From Eubacteriales bacterium (GTDB lineage: Bacteria > Bacillota > Clostridia > Lachnospirales > Lachnospiraceae): a stretch of DNA of 64,000 nucleotides. Of the stretch, positions 41,671 to 50,756 are shown piece by piece (position 1 is the stretch's first letter; the number at the start of each line of letters is the position of its first letter). The stretch covers positions 1-64,000 of the forward strand of contig JAUNGB010000008.1 of assembly GCA_030524715.1 (NCBI GenBank), in the 5' to 3' direction. The notes below the pieces were generated by a model. That model was given only the letters and a program-made list of their open reading frames with translations. It had not been told where the DNA came from and ran no database searches. The position numbers and the translations under genes were made by a program.

Positions 41671-42588
41671 ATGGAAGAAAATCAGAACAACAAACAGCTT
41701 GAAGTTAAGCTCGACAGCCATCGCAGGAAGGCTGCTTTCGCAAAGATTGTGACTTACGGCGCAGGTGCGATGATGATTCTTTTTTTAATGACCGGGATGA
41801 TTCCGATCATGCTCGTTTTCCTTGTGATTGCCCTGGCAGGCGGATATCAGATGTCGAAGCATACGGAGAAGTTGAAAAAGACACTCAGTGATAATATTGT
41901 CAGCAGCGTGCTGAATGAGGTATTTGACGGAGTGGAATATAATCCTTTCGGGCATATTCCTGACAGGCTGATAAGCGCTGCTGGTATGGATTTTTCTTTT
42001 GACTACGACCGCATTTACGGCAGCGACTATATTAAGGGAACTTACAAAGGACTGCAGGTGGAACTGAGTGATGTGGAACTCAGCCAGACACAGCCGGAAT
42101 ATAACGAAGATATGCAGAAGACCGGAGAAAGTGAGCAGAAGGTTTTTGACGGTCAGTGGCTGATCTGTGATTTTGGTAAGGAACTTTCCGGAGAAGTTCA
42201 CATTTCTGAGAACACCAGATCTCAGCGCCGGCGGCATAAAAAGGATCGTATAGAAATGGAGAATGCAGGGTTTAATGAACGGTTCATTGTGACAGCCGGA
42301 AACTCTCAGGAAGCATATTACATCCTCACGCCGCACATGATGGAATACATACTTTCAGCAGCAGGTAAAAGCGGCGGCGTGGTATACATGGCTTTTTTGC
42401 GTGACGGTAAGCTGCACATTGCAGTGCAGACCGGACGTGATTTCTTTGAACTGGGTAAAAGCGGATCTAATGTGGAACTGCTGCGGCAGAAATTTCTTGG
42501 TGAACTCCAATGGTTCACCGATATCATTGACGAGCTGCGCGTAGAAGAAAATATTTATAAGAAAGAGATGGCTCCCTTCCCGGATTGA
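41671..42588 (+). CDS. DUF3137 domain membrane protein
   Basis: A 305-residue protein with two adjacent helices (about 28-66, AAFAKIVTYGAGAMMILFLMTGMIPIMLVFLVIALAGGYQ split by a short turn) and a large cytoplasmic C-terminal domain typical of DUF3137, including FDYDRIYGSDYIKGTYKGLQVELSDV and FERFIVTAGNSQEAYYILTP-like blocks. A GTG at 41662 is in frame; the ATG at 41671 follows AAGAAGG by 8 nt. It is co-transcribed with lemA (17-bp gap), the known partner arrangement. Function is unknown; the pair is probably membrane-associated. Confidence 0.85.
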   Translation: MEENQNNKQLEVKLDSHRRKAAFAKIVTYGAGAMMILFLMTGMIPIMLVFLVIALAGGYQMSKHTEKLKKTLSDNIVSSVLNEVFDGVEYNPFGHIPDRLISAAGMDFSFDYDRIYGSDYIKGTYKGLQVELSDVELSQTQPEYNEDMQKTGESEQKVFDGQWLICDFGKELSGEVHISENTRSQRRRHKKDRIEMENAGFNERFIVTAGNSQEAYYILTPHMMEYILSAAGKSGGVVYMAFLRDGKLHIAVQTGRDFFELGKSGSNVELLRQKFLGELQWFTDIIDELRVEENIYKKEMAPFPD

Positions 42589-42697
42589 TTTTTGGGAGGG
42601 GATTATGAAACAGGAATTTGGTACTTGACTCTCACACTGTGGTATACTCTAAAGTAGAACTGAGCTCAGGAATACACATATATGTGAGGTGGAACCA

Positions 42698-43516
42698 ATG
42701 TTAAAAATAGGAGATTTTTCAAAACTGTCAAGAATCAGCATCCGTATGCTCCGGCATTATGATGAGATCGGAGTCCTTCATCCGGAATGCGTGGATGATT
42801 TTACCGGATACCGTTATTACAGTGAAGCCCAGCTTCCTCTGGCCGGAAGGATACAGACATTAAAGAGCCTGGGATTCGGGCTTTCGGTAATAAAGGAAAT
42901 ACTGACCAAGTATGAGGATGCAGGGGAAATGGAACGGTTCCTGCTTGTGAAGCGGAAGGAACTGGAAGAGGACTCCATGGAGATACGGCAGAAGCTGCAG
43001 TTCCTTGACAGTACATTGAAATGGCTGAGAAAGGATGGTAGCCTTATGGATTACAATGTAACATTAAAAACGATACCGGAACGCTATGTTGCAAGTGTGC
43101 GCCAGGTAATTCCCGCTTATGACTGTGAGGGAATGCTGTGGGAGATTATGTGCCGGGAACTGGAACCGCAGAATGTGCAGCAGGCAGTTCCGTGTTATGG
43201 GATGGCGATTTTCCATGATGAAGGGTTTAAGGAGCATGACCCGGATGTGGAAATCCAGAGTGCGGTTGTAGGGAAATACCAGGATACAGAGCATGTGAAA
43301 TTTAAGACCGTGCCGCCGATTCAGATTGCATCTGCCACATATAAGGGAAGTTATGACCAGATTTCAAGGGTAAATGCGGCTGTTGCGAACTGGGTGGTTG
43401 AGAATGGATATGATTTTGACGGAAAGTCATTTTGCATTTACCATGTAAGTCCTGGACAGACATCTGACCCGGAGGAACTGGTCACGGAAGTATGCTTTCC
43501 GGTAAAAAAGAAATAA
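42698..43516 (+). CDS. MerR-family regulator with GyrI-like effector-binding domain
   Basis: A 272-residue regulator. The N-terminal MerR DNA-binding domain is clear (LKIGDFSKLSRISIRMLRHYDEIGVLHPECVDDFTGYRYY), followed by a coiled-coil dimerisation helix (about 75-115) and a C-terminal GyrI/BmrR-like ligand domain (about 120-272). A GTG at 42689 is in frame, but the ATG at 42698, 5 nt after GAGGTGG, is preferred. Upstream is TTGGTA, a 19-nt spacer and TATACT (42618-42648), the long spacing usual for MerR-controlled promoters, so it is probably self-regulated. No transporter is adjacent, so the target is unknown. Confidence 0.88.
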   Translation: MLKIGDFSKLSRISIRMLRHYDEIGVLHPECVDDFTGYRYYSEAQLPLAGRIQTLKSLGFGLSVIKEILTKYEDAGEMERFLLVKRKELEEDSMEIRQKLQFLDSTLKWLRKDGSLMDYNVTLKTIPERYVASVRQVIPAYDCEGMLWEIMCRELEPQNVQQAVPCYGMAIFHDEGFKEHDPDVEIQSAVVGKYQDTEHVKFKTVPPIQIASATYKGSYDQISRVNAAVANWVVENGYDFDGKSFCIYHVSPGQTSDPEELVTEVCFPVKKK

Positions 43517-43542
43517 TAATAGTCTGATACGGATATTTGGGA

Positions 43543-43568
43543 GGCGTCTCTTCGGAGACGCCTTTTTT
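43543..43568 (+). terminator. Terminator after the MerR gene
   Basis: GGCGTCTC-TTCG-GAGACGCC followed by TTTTTT, a textbook tetraloop hairpin. Confidence 0.9.
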
Positions 43569-43688
43569 GATTGATATGGCAGCCTTTTTCTGCTATGATG
43601 AGTGATAGAAAATTCAATTGTATCTGAAAGGAAAATCCGTCTTATACAGGAGATGGAAACAGTGCTTCGGAAAGGAGCGTGTTGTTTA

Positions 43689-45281
43689 ATGGGTATTTAT
43701 CTTAATCCACCGGCTGATGGGTTCAGAGCAATCTTAAAGAGAGGAATGTATGTAGACAAATCTGAATTGATTGCTTATATAAACAGTGTACTGGAAAGTG
43801 ACAGGATGCTGACCTGCTTTAGCCGTCCGAGACGTTTTGGCAAGTCATTTGCTGCAAAAATGCTTACAGCATACTATTCCAGAGGGGCTGATGCCAGAAG
43901 CTTATTCGAAAAACTGAAAATAGCGAAAGACAAAGAAAGCGAATTTGAAAAGTATTTAAATAACTGTGATGTTTTGTCTCTGGATATTACATCTTTTATT
44001 TCCGTAGCAGAGGATATCAGTGAGACAGTAAATGATATACAGCGGGATGTGATTGATGAATTAAGAGAAGCTTTCCCTGGTTTTATCAAAGAAAATACGA
44101 AATCTCTGTTTAAGGCACTTTTGCAGTTGAATGCGAAAACAGGAAAAAAGTTTTTTATCATTATTGATGAGTGGGACGCGCTGTTCAGAGAGGCAAAAAA
44201 CAATGCTGATGTGCAGAAAGCATATATTCAGATGCTTCGTAGTCTCTTTAAAAACAATCAGACCTCGCAGATCATCAGCGGGGCGTATATGACAGGCATT
44301 CTTCCGATCAAAAAGTACGGTACGCAGTCTGCACTGACCGATTTCTGTGAATTTACAATGTTGGAACCGGGACCATTATCGGAGTTTGTTGGTTTTACAG
44401 AAAAGGAAGTCCGGAGTTTATGCTCAGAGTATGGTCTGGATTTTAATGGGGCACGTAAATGGTATGATGGATATCGGTTTGAGAAAATTGGTCATGTATA
44501 CAATCCAAAATCTATTATCGAAGCCATATTAAGTAAGAAATTCAGTAATTATTGGACGCAGACGGAAACCTATGAATCCTTAAAAATATATATTGATTTA
44601 AATTACGATGGACTCAGGGATGCAGTTGTGGACATGCTTGGAGGTCAGAGCTGCAGGATTGATACCGGAACTTTTCAGAATGATATGACTTCCTTAAAGA
44701 GCAGAGATGATGTGCTTACGCTTCTTGTTCATTTGGGCTATCTTGCTTATGACAGTGAGACAAGGGAGGTATGTATTCCCAATGAAGAAGTCCGGGAAGA
44801 ATTTATTCGTGCCGTGAAGCATGGGAAGAGGCAGGAATTGGTTAGAATAATTGAAAGGTCTGATCAGTTATTGGATGCTACGCTTCGGATGGATGGTGAT
44901 GCTGTCGCAGAAATTTTAGAAGAGGTTCACGAAACGAATACAGCGCCTCAATATTATAATAATGAACAGGCATTGCGTTCCGTTGTGATTATGGCATATA
45001 TTAGCTGTGTAGATCACTATCTCAGATTTGAAGAGCTGGCAAGCGGTAAAGGATATTCAGATATTCTATTTTTACCGAACAGTATGTCGGAAAAACCTGC
45101 ATTGTTGATTGAACTAAAATGGAATAAAAGCGCAGAGAAAGCTATAACACAAATTATGAATAAGGATTATACGCGGTTTACAAAGAGGTTTGGATATGAG
45201 GGAGAGCTTCTGCTGGTTGGAATCAATTATAGTACAAAAACCAGAAAACATACATGCAGGATTGAATGCTATCGGGAATAA
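43689..45281 (+). CDS. AAA-ATPase-like protein with C-terminal PD-(D/E)XK nuclease domain (PF09820/PF08011 type)
   Basis: A 530-residue protein. The N-terminus has the family signature YVDKSELIAYINSVL, CFSRPRRFGKSFAAKML (Walker A variant) and FFIIIDEWDALFR (Walker B). The YDGYRF block follows (RKWYDGYRFEKIGHVYNPKSI). The C-terminal end has YSDILFLPNSMSEKPALLIELKWNKSAEKA, with the Asp and Glu-x-Lys of a PD-(D/E)XK core. An in-frame ATG upstream (43602) lies before the AAAGGAG site; the ATG at 43689 is chosen. The family is highly multicopy in gut anaerobes with no proven function. It stands alone between two terminators. Confidence 0.88.
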   Translation: MGIYLNPPADGFRAILKRGMYVDKSELIAYINSVLESDRMLTCFSRPRRFGKSFAAKMLTAYYSRGADARSLFEKLKIAKDKESEFEKYLNNCDVLSLDITSFISVAEDISETVNDIQRDVIDELREAFPGFIKENTKSLFKALLQLNAKTGKKFFIIIDEWDALFREAKNNADVQKAYIQMLRSLFKNNQTSQIISGAYMTGILPIKKYGTQSALTDFCEFTMLEPGPLSEFVGFTEKEVRSLCSEYGLDFNGARKWYDGYRFEKIGHVYNPKSIIEAILSKKFSNYWTQTETYESLKIYIDLNYDGLRDAVVDMLGGQSCRIDTGTFQNDMTSLKSRDDVLTLLVHLGYLAYDSETREVCIPNEEVREEFIRAVKHGKRQELVRIIERSDQLLDATLRMDGDAVAEILEEVHETNTAPQYYNNEQALRSVVIMAYISCVDHYLRFEELASGKGYSDILFLPNSMSEKPALLIELKWNKSAEKAITQIMNKDYTRFTKRFGYEGELLLVGINYSTKTRKHTCRIECYRE

Positions 45282-45355
45282 ACAGTAACAATTGCTTTCA
45301 TGATAGAAAATTTTTCTTTTAGGAAATCCATCGAATATACCACATGCAGACAAAA

Positions 45356-45388
45356 TACGGGAAGCCTTGATTTTACAGGCTTCCCGTA
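45356..45388. terminator. Bidirectional terminator hairpin
   Basis: TACGGGAAGCC pairs perfectly with GGCTTCCCGTA around an 11-nt loop between the convergent AAA-ATPase and response regulator genes. The rest of the 300-bp gap (45282-45581) holds a GAACGCAGATAAGC copy and nothing else I can support. Confidence 0.65.
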
Positions 45389-45534
45389 ATGTTTGGTGTC
45401 AAACTTGAGGTTTTGCTATTGATTGTCAATAGTTTTTTTATTTCTGAAATCCTATTTATAAGCCATAAATGGGGCATTTTCATCCTCCGTTCAGGAAATT
45501 TTCATTTGTGGTTGACAGTGAAGGAGAGGCTTTT

Positions 45535-45548
45535 GAACGCAGATAAGC
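45535..45548 (+). repeat. GAACGCAGATAAGC repeat, third copy
   Basis: An exact 14-bp match to 25834-25847 and 35462-35475; its inverted partner is degenerate here. Confidence 0.55.
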
Positions 45549-45581
45549 ATTCTCATACTTCAAATGTCTGCTTTGCAAACA

Positions 45582-46364
45582 TCATAGTGGCGGATTCGGC
45601 GCTTCAGCAGCCTGATTCCTGTATTCACTTGGCTGAATGCCAGTGTAGGACTTAAAGGCGCGGCTGAAATAAAAGGAATCCGTATAGCCAACCAGCTCGC
45701 CTACTTTCTGGATTTCCATATCAGGGTGGCTTACCAGCAGGCGCTTGGCCTCGTTCATCCGAAGGCGGGTGAGATATTTGGAAAGAGTAAGCCCGGAATA
45801 CTTCTTGAAGATTTTCCCAAGATATTCGGAGGAAAAACCGAATCTGGCCGCAAGCTCCTGAAGAGAGAACTTTTGCCTGTAGTTTTCCTGAAAGTATTTT
45901 TCGAGAAGTTCAAAAATATCCTTCTGGTCCAGAGTATTGCTGTTGACCTGATAGGGAAGAAGTTCATTTGCCTCGGTCTGCATGGTGATCAGCAGCTTTT
46001 GGAGGGACGCGGAAAGCGCCTCCGGTGAAATGGGCTTCAGCAGATAATCCTTTACGGAAAATCTGATAGCCGTCTGGGCATATTTAAAATCATTGTAGCC
46101 GCTTAAGATTACAATTTTTACGCCCGGATGATTTTTATACAGGTACTCTGCCAGCTCAAGACCATCGCATTCCGGCATGCGGATATCCGTAATGACAATG
46201 TCCGGGCAGCTTTTCTGAATCAGTGAAATGGCCTCGGAGCCGTTGGCAGCCTCTCCGGCGAGCTTCAGAGGAAGCTCCAGCCGGGTAATCTTTTTGATCA
46301 GATTCTGACGTATCAGACGCTCGTCCTCGGCGACCAGATATTTATAAGTGCGGGTGTTCGGCAT
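45582..46364 (-). CDS. Response regulator with AraC-type DNA-binding domain (YesN type)
   Basis: A 260-residue cytoplasmic regulator. The receiver domain (1-120) has AEDE acidic residues, phospho-accepting Asp60 in VITDIRMPECDG and the switch Lys in VKDYLLKPI. The C-terminal AraC helix-turn-helix pair spans about 155-250 (LQELAARFGFSSEYLGKIFKKYSG and VGELVGYTDSFYFSRAFKSYTGIQPSEYR). A longer frame upstream lies within the kinase gene; AAGGGAGG sets the start at 46364. Its first 23 bp overlap the end of the kinase gene. It should activate the sugar importer and glycosidase genes to the right. Confidence 0.92.
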   Translation of the reverse strand: MPNTRTYKYLVAEDERLIRQNLIKKITRLELPLKLAGEAANGSEAISLIQKSCPDIVITDIRMPECDGLELAEYLYKNHPGVKIVILSGYNDFKYAQTAIRFSVKDYLLKPISPEALSASLQKLLITMQTEANELLPYQVNSNTLDQKDIFELLEKYFQENYRQKFSLQELAARFGFSSEYLGKIFKKYSGLTLSKYLTRLRMNEAKRLLVSHPDMEIQKVGELVGYTDSFYFSRAFKSYTGIQPSEYRNQAAEAPNPPL

Positions 46365-48282
46365 AATATTCCTCCCTTGTAAGATAAATAGGACCTCCGA
46401 GAACGAAGGCGGTGCTGCCCGGTTCGCTGTTATCAATCCGGAAAATAGCGCGTTCCCCGTAAAGAAGAGCAAGCCGGAGATATACATTTTTCAGTCCCAT
46501 GCCGCCAATCTGCATAGACTTCAGTTCTTCATTCATGTCAAGATTCTCGTAGAGCCGCATCAGCTCTTCTTTCTTTTCGTCTGTCATCTTTCCGCCATTA
46601 TCCCGGATTACAAGATTCCATGTGTTGTCCTGAAGCTGTACGGAGATGGAAAGCTTCCAGGGCGGTTTTATCTGAAAGGCGTACTTAAAGGCATTTTCTA
46701 CAATCGGCTGTGTGATCAGCTTGGGAATGTAAATACTTTGGGCCTCATCCGGAACCTCGATCACAATATTCAGCTCCTCGTTAAACCGCAGCTTCATACA
46801 TTCCAGATACTGTCTGGTATAAAAAATTTCCTCACTCAGCGTAACGATCATTTCCCGCGAAGAGGAAATGTACCGGAAATAATCACAAAGCGCATAGCAC
46901 ATTTTCATAATGTCGTCGTTCATTCCCTCTTCCGCCATAATGCCCATGGACGTCAGGCAGTTGTACAGAAAATGCGGATTGATCAGGGACTGGGTTGCCT
47001 GAAGTTTGGCTCTGGTCTCTTCACTTCTGGAAAGAAGCACCTCCTGAGAGGTGGAGCGGAGCTTTTCGTACATGCTTCGAATAGATTCGCACAGCATGGA
47101 GAGCTCACGGATGTTGCTGTCCGCGGAGGTCAGATTGACCTTCTTTTCATCCAGAACACGGTTGATGGTGATTTTTCCGGTGGCCTTTGTGAGCTTAAGC
47201 AGCGGAACGGTCATCCGCTGGGAAATGTACATGCAGACGGCAAGAGTGAGCAGGATGGAGAGGGCTGCGATGACAGTAAAGGCGGAGCGATAGCTCTTCA
47301 GTGATTCGTAAACGGCAGCCCTTGGCCTTGCAATGATCACGCTCCAGTCATAATCATCAAGAGGAAGCCATGTGACCAAAAGAGGTTCGTCTACACTGTC
47401 AGTCAGAACGTGGGTATCGCCCTCCTTAAGCTCCTGACCGCGTACCAGCTCATCGTAATTTTGCGTAGCCAAATCACCGGCAGACTCACTGTAAGGATAC
47501 ACCTGCTCGTGTCTGGAATTGTAAATATAAATGGAGCTGTCCGGATTTTGCTGCTCAAGCTGTATGGGCAATGAAAAAATCTTATCGCAGTCCTGAATGA
47601 CTTCCACAATACCCTCCGGCTGGTTCAGATCATCACCGAAGGTTCTTGTAAGCGAAATGAACTTCTGGAGGTTCTTTTTACCTCCCTGAGCAGGCAACTC
47701 CGTGTTCAACGTCGGATTTCCGATGTATTTGTAGCCATGAAGCGCAACGGTTTCCTCGTACCATGGAAGCGATTCCAGATCTACGGTAGAAATCCGCTGC
47801 CAGAAGCCAACCTCCGCGCAGCAGCCGTCCATGGTGTAGAGCTTGATCTCGGAAGCGGACTGATAGGCGCCGATCATGGCTGTTACAATATCCGCAATGG
47901 CCATCATTTTCTGACGGGATGTGGCAAGGCTGGACGTATTGGCACTGTCGGCGCTATAATTATCCGAAAACTCTCTGAAATTGGATTTAATGGCGTTGGA
48001 ATATACAATGTTCATGGAGATCGTTGAAATATTATCCAACTGCTGCTCTACGGAGTTTTTCACAGAAGAGCACATGGTTTCCAGATTGCTGCCGGCATTA
48101 TCCATTGTGTTTCGGGAGTAGTGAACATAGGTATATGTAAAAAAAATCGACAAAAGCATCAGAATGAATGTACCATAAATTACAAAAAGATAGAGCTTTT
48201 GAGGATATCGTTTGTTTATTCTTCTGATAAAAATCTCCCCCTTCAGAAATTCTATTATACAAGATTGTTCAAAAAAATGCAA
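46342..48282 (-). CDS. Sensor histidine kinase, YesM type
   Basis: A membrane kinase of about 630 residues: transmembrane helix (LYLFVIYGTFILMLLSIFFTYTYV), extracytoplasmic sensor domain, second helix (AFTVIAALSILLTLAVCMYI), HAMP, then a His_kinase domain with phospho-His in QSLINPHFLYNCLTSM and an ATPase domain with NAFKYAF and DNGGKM. The start is uncertain. The outermost candidate is a TTG at 48282 without a ribosome site. The strong GGGGGAG at 48235-48241 points instead to a start at the ATT (48234) or ATC (48228) codon just after it, which gives the N-terminus normal for the family. No ATG or GTG is available. Cotranscribed with the response regulator. Confidence 0.88.
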   Translation of the reverse strand: MHFFEQSCIIEFLKGEIFIRRINKRYPQKLYLFVIYGTFILMLLSIFFTYTYVHYSRNTMDNAGSNLETMCSSVKNSVEQQLDNISTISMNIVYSNAIKSNFREFSDNYSADSANTSSLATSRQKMMAIADIVTAMIGAYQSASEIKLYTMDGCCAEVGFWQRISTVDLESLPWYEETVALHGYKYIGNPTLNTELPAQGGKKNLQKFISLTRTFGDDLNQPEGIVEVIQDCDKIFSLPIQLEQQNPDSSIYIYNSRHEQVYPYSESAGDLATQNYDELVRGQELKEGDTHVLTDSVDEPLLVTWLPLDDYDWSVIIARPRAAVYESLKSYRSAFTVIAALSILLTLAVCMYISQRMTVPLLKLTKATGKITINRVLDEKKVNLTSADSNIRELSMLCESIRSMYEKLRSTSQEVLLSRSEETRAKLQATQSLINPHFLYNCLTSMGIMAEEGMNDDIMKMCYALCDYFRYISSSREMIVTLSEEIFYTRQYLECMKLRFNEELNIVIEVPDEAQSIYIPKLITQPIVENAFKYAFQIKPPWKLSISVQLQDNTWNLVIRDNGGKMTDEKKEELMRLYENLDMNEELKSMQIGGMGLKNVYLRLALLYGERAIFRIDNSEPGSTAFVLGGPIYLTREEYYAEHPHL

Positions 48283-48352
48283 ATCATAGTTCGGGATTAT
48301 CTATTTTGCAGAAATGCAGGATATGATATTATAAATTTACAACAAAAAAGAC

Positions 48353-48372
48353 ATATTTTATCGATAAAATAT
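48353..48372. promoter_or_regulatory. 20-bp perfect palindrome upstream of the sugar-binding protein gene
   Basis: ATATTTTATCGATAAAATAT, perfectly self-complementary, between the likely -10 region (near 48327-48335) and the start codon at 48417. Candidate operator or mRNA-stabilising hairpin. Confidence 0.5.
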
Positions 48373-48416
48373 TCAGCAATGTGTACTAAAAAATAAGGAA
48401 AAGAGGAAATAGGATT

Positions 48417-49724
48417 ATGAAAAAGAACATGAAAAGATTACTGAGTGTTTCTCTGACAGCAGCTATAGCGATGTCTTTATCCGTCGGAATGGTAAGCACC
48501 GTACATGCCGACGACAAAAAGAACGTTACCCTTACCTTCGGCAGCCATCAGAGCGGCCTTCCGAATTCCGGCGTTGTTCAGGATCTGGCAAAGGAATTTG
48601 AGGAAGAAACTGGAATTAAAATCGACTTCCAGATTTCTCCGGATGCTCAGTGGCGTGACCTGATCAAGGTAAAGCTGGATTCCGGCGAGGCCCCTGACAT
48701 TATCTGTGTAGATACGCCGATCAGTCTTGCATCCAGCATTCACATGGATGATTACTGTGTGGATCTGTCCGATCAGGAATGGGTCAGTCGTATGGAGGAA
48801 AGCGCGGTATCCGCAGTTTCCGCAGACGGTGTAACCTATGGTATCACCTTCCCGGGCGCAAAGATGTATTTCTATCTGTACAACAAACAGATTTTTGAGG
48901 ATCTTGGGCTTGAGGTGCCGACCAATTACGAAGAGTTTAAAAATGTCTGCCAGACAATCCTTGATTCCGGCGTGACACCTATTTACGAAGCAACCACAAA
49001 CGGATGGCATCAGGTACTTCCTCTGTTTGAGACAGGCGGTCTGTGGCTTGCGCAGGACCCGGATATGTATGACAAGCTGAATGCAAATGAAATCGGTCTG
49101 GAAGAGGTAACAAGCTTAAAGACGATTATTGAGCAGCTCGATGAATGCGCAAAACTCGGTTACTTTGGCGAGGATTACCTGAGCAACGCGGTAGAGAACG
49201 CAAAAGAAGCAGTGGCTACCGGCAGATGCGCAATGTTTATTGCAGAGCTTGGCTGGAGAGGCGAGGTTGACGCGGATTATCCGGACTTTAACGCAATGGA
49301 AAATCTTGGCGCATTTGTAATGCCGTGGGGCGACAATCAGGTGGTTGGCGTGAACCCTGCAAGCAACGCATACTTTATCAATAAAGAAAGCGAATATGTA
49401 GACGAAGCAAAGCAGTTCTTTGAGTTTTTAGCAAGACCGGAAAATCTTCAGAAGCGTCTGGACGGACAGCCTGAGCTGAGCGCCTTGTGCTGGCCGGAGA
49501 TCACCAGCAAATATTCTGAAGAGGATCAGGCATTCCTTGACTCTCTGGAAAAAGCAAACGTTGTTCAGACCTCTGTAAACTATATTGACAGCCAGTGGAT
49601 GGATGTTGGAAAAGATCTGGAAGCAATGTATACAGGCGCTTATACACCGGATGATGTTGTGGAAACCATCGTCAACCGCAGAAACGAACAGGCGGAGCTG
49701 CAGAAGGATCCGGGCTGGGAATAA
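48417..49724 (+). CDS. ABC transporter sugar-binding protein (family 1)
   Basis: Extracellular solute-binding protein of 435 residues. It has a Sec signal peptide (RLLSVSLTAAIAMSLSVGMVSTVHA, cleavage before DDKK) and the typical fold start TLTFGSHQSGLPNSGVVQDLAKEFEEETGIKIDFQ. Odd for a Gram-positive importer: there is no lipobox Cys at the signal peptide end, so the protein would be released or held only by the permeases. The gene leads the importer and is followed by a hairpin that may lower expression of the permeases. It is divergent from the two-component system. The adjacent alpha-xylosidase and beta-glucosidase suggest a xylosylated gluco-oligosaccharide ligand. Confidence 0.92.
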   Translation: MKKNMKRLLSVSLTAAIAMSLSVGMVSTVHADDKKNVTLTFGSHQSGLPNSGVVQDLAKEFEEETGIKIDFQISPDAQWRDLIKVKLDSGEAPDIICVDTPISLASSIHMDDYCVDLSDQEWVSRMEESAVSAVSADGVTYGITFPGAKMYFYLYNKQIFEDLGLEVPTNYEEFKNVCQTILDSGVTPIYEATTNGWHQVLPLFETGGLWLAQDPDMYDKLNANEIGLEEVTSLKTIIEQLDECAKLGYFGEDYLSNAVENAKEAVATGRCAMFIAELGWRGEVDADYPDFNAMENLGAFVMPWGDNQVVGVNPASNAYFINKESEYVDEAKQFFEFLARPENLQKRLDGQPELSALCWPEITSKYSEEDQAFLDSLEKANVVQTSVNYIDSQWMDVGKDLEAMYTGAYTPDDVVETIVNRRNEQAELQKDPGWE

Positions 49725-49763
49725 TCCGGAAATAATTTAAAAAGAATCTGAAAAGAATCCTCT

Positions 49764-49800
49764 GGGAGGGGTGTCCCAAGATATGCGGGGGACCCCTCCC
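49764..49800 (+). terminator. Partial terminator between binding protein and permeases
   Basis: GGGAGGGGT and GTCCC pair with GGGGA and ACCCCTCCC; TTTG follows. Such hairpins often set a high binding-protein to permease ratio. Confidence 0.6.
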
Positions 49801-49877
49801 TTTGCATGGAAGCTTTGAAAAGCCGCTGTACAAAGGGATTCTGCAGACGTTCATAATCAAGAAAATGGAGGCTGAAT

Positions 49878-50756
49878 ATGAATAAGAAGAAATTGTATCC
49901 ATGGTATTTTGCCATGGGAGCTGCCCTGCTGTTCTTTCTGCTTTGCTTCCTCCCCGGTATTCTTGGTATTGCCTACTCTTTTACAGACTGGAACAATTTT
50001 ACGGACGAGATTAATTTTGTAGGCCTTAAGAATTACAAGGAAGTCTTTACAGGAAATTCAGAGTATTTGCAATACATTTGGAATACGGTTATTTTCACCA
50101 TTGTTACCACCGTTATGAAGACGGTCGTAGGTCTTGCGCTGGCTCTTCTGCTCACACAGAAATTCATCAAGATCAAGAATATCCAGCGTATGATCATCTT
50201 TTCCCCGCAGGTTATGTCCTACCTGGTAGTCGGTCTTGTATTTAAGAGTATGCTTCATCCGACCACCGGATTTTTAAATGATTTCCTCAGAAGTATCGGA
50301 CTGGATTTTCTGGCAAAGAACTGGCTGACAGACTTAAAGCTGGTATGGCCGACTGTTATGACGGTAGATACCTGGAAGGGTATGGGCTACATTATGGTAG
50401 TTGTTATCGCGGGCCTGATGTCCATTTCTCCGGAGTATTACGAGGCTGCCAGCATTGACGGCGCCAACTTCTTCCAGAAGCTTCGCTCCATCACCTTACC
50501 GCTTTTAAAGCCTGTACTTGTGAATGTTACGGTATTGAATGTAACCTACGGACTTCGTGTATTTGATATGATTTATTCCCTGACAAACGGCGGTCCGGGA
50601 AATGCCACAGGCGTTATCAACACGGCTGTATATAAGGAGTTTTCCAGAGGCGATCTGGCAATGGGCACAACACTGTCAAGTATTCTGTTCTTTGTACTTC
50701 TGGCACTGCTGTACTTTATTATTCGTTCTATGGAAAATAAGGAGGTGGAAGCATAA
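49878..50756 (+). CDS. ABC sugar transporter permease (MalF/UgpA-like)
   Basis: An inner-membrane permease of 292 residues with six predicted helices, starting PWYFAMGAALLFFLLCFLPGI. The cytoplasmic EAA loop that contacts the ATPase is EAASIDGANFFQKLRSITLPLLKP. The ending TNGGPGNATGVINT is also typical. AAAATGGAGGCTG precedes the ATG. It overlaps the next permease gene by one base. No ATPase gene is adjacent; a shared MsmX-type ATPase elsewhere is expected. Confidence 0.93.
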   Translation: MNKKKLYPWYFAMGAALLFFLLCFLPGILGIAYSFTDWNNFTDEINFVGLKNYKEVFTGNSEYLQYIWNTVIFTIVTTVMKTVVGLALALLLTQKFIKIKNIQRMIIFSPQVMSYLVVGLVFKSMLHPTTGFLNDFLRSIGLDFLAKNWLTDLKLVWPTVMTVDTWKGMGYIMVVVIAGLMSISPEYYEAASIDGANFFQKLRSITLPLLKPVLVNVTVLNVTYGLRVFDMIYSLTNGGPGNATGVINTAVYKEFSRGDLAMGTTLSSILFFVLLALLYFIIRSMENKEVEA

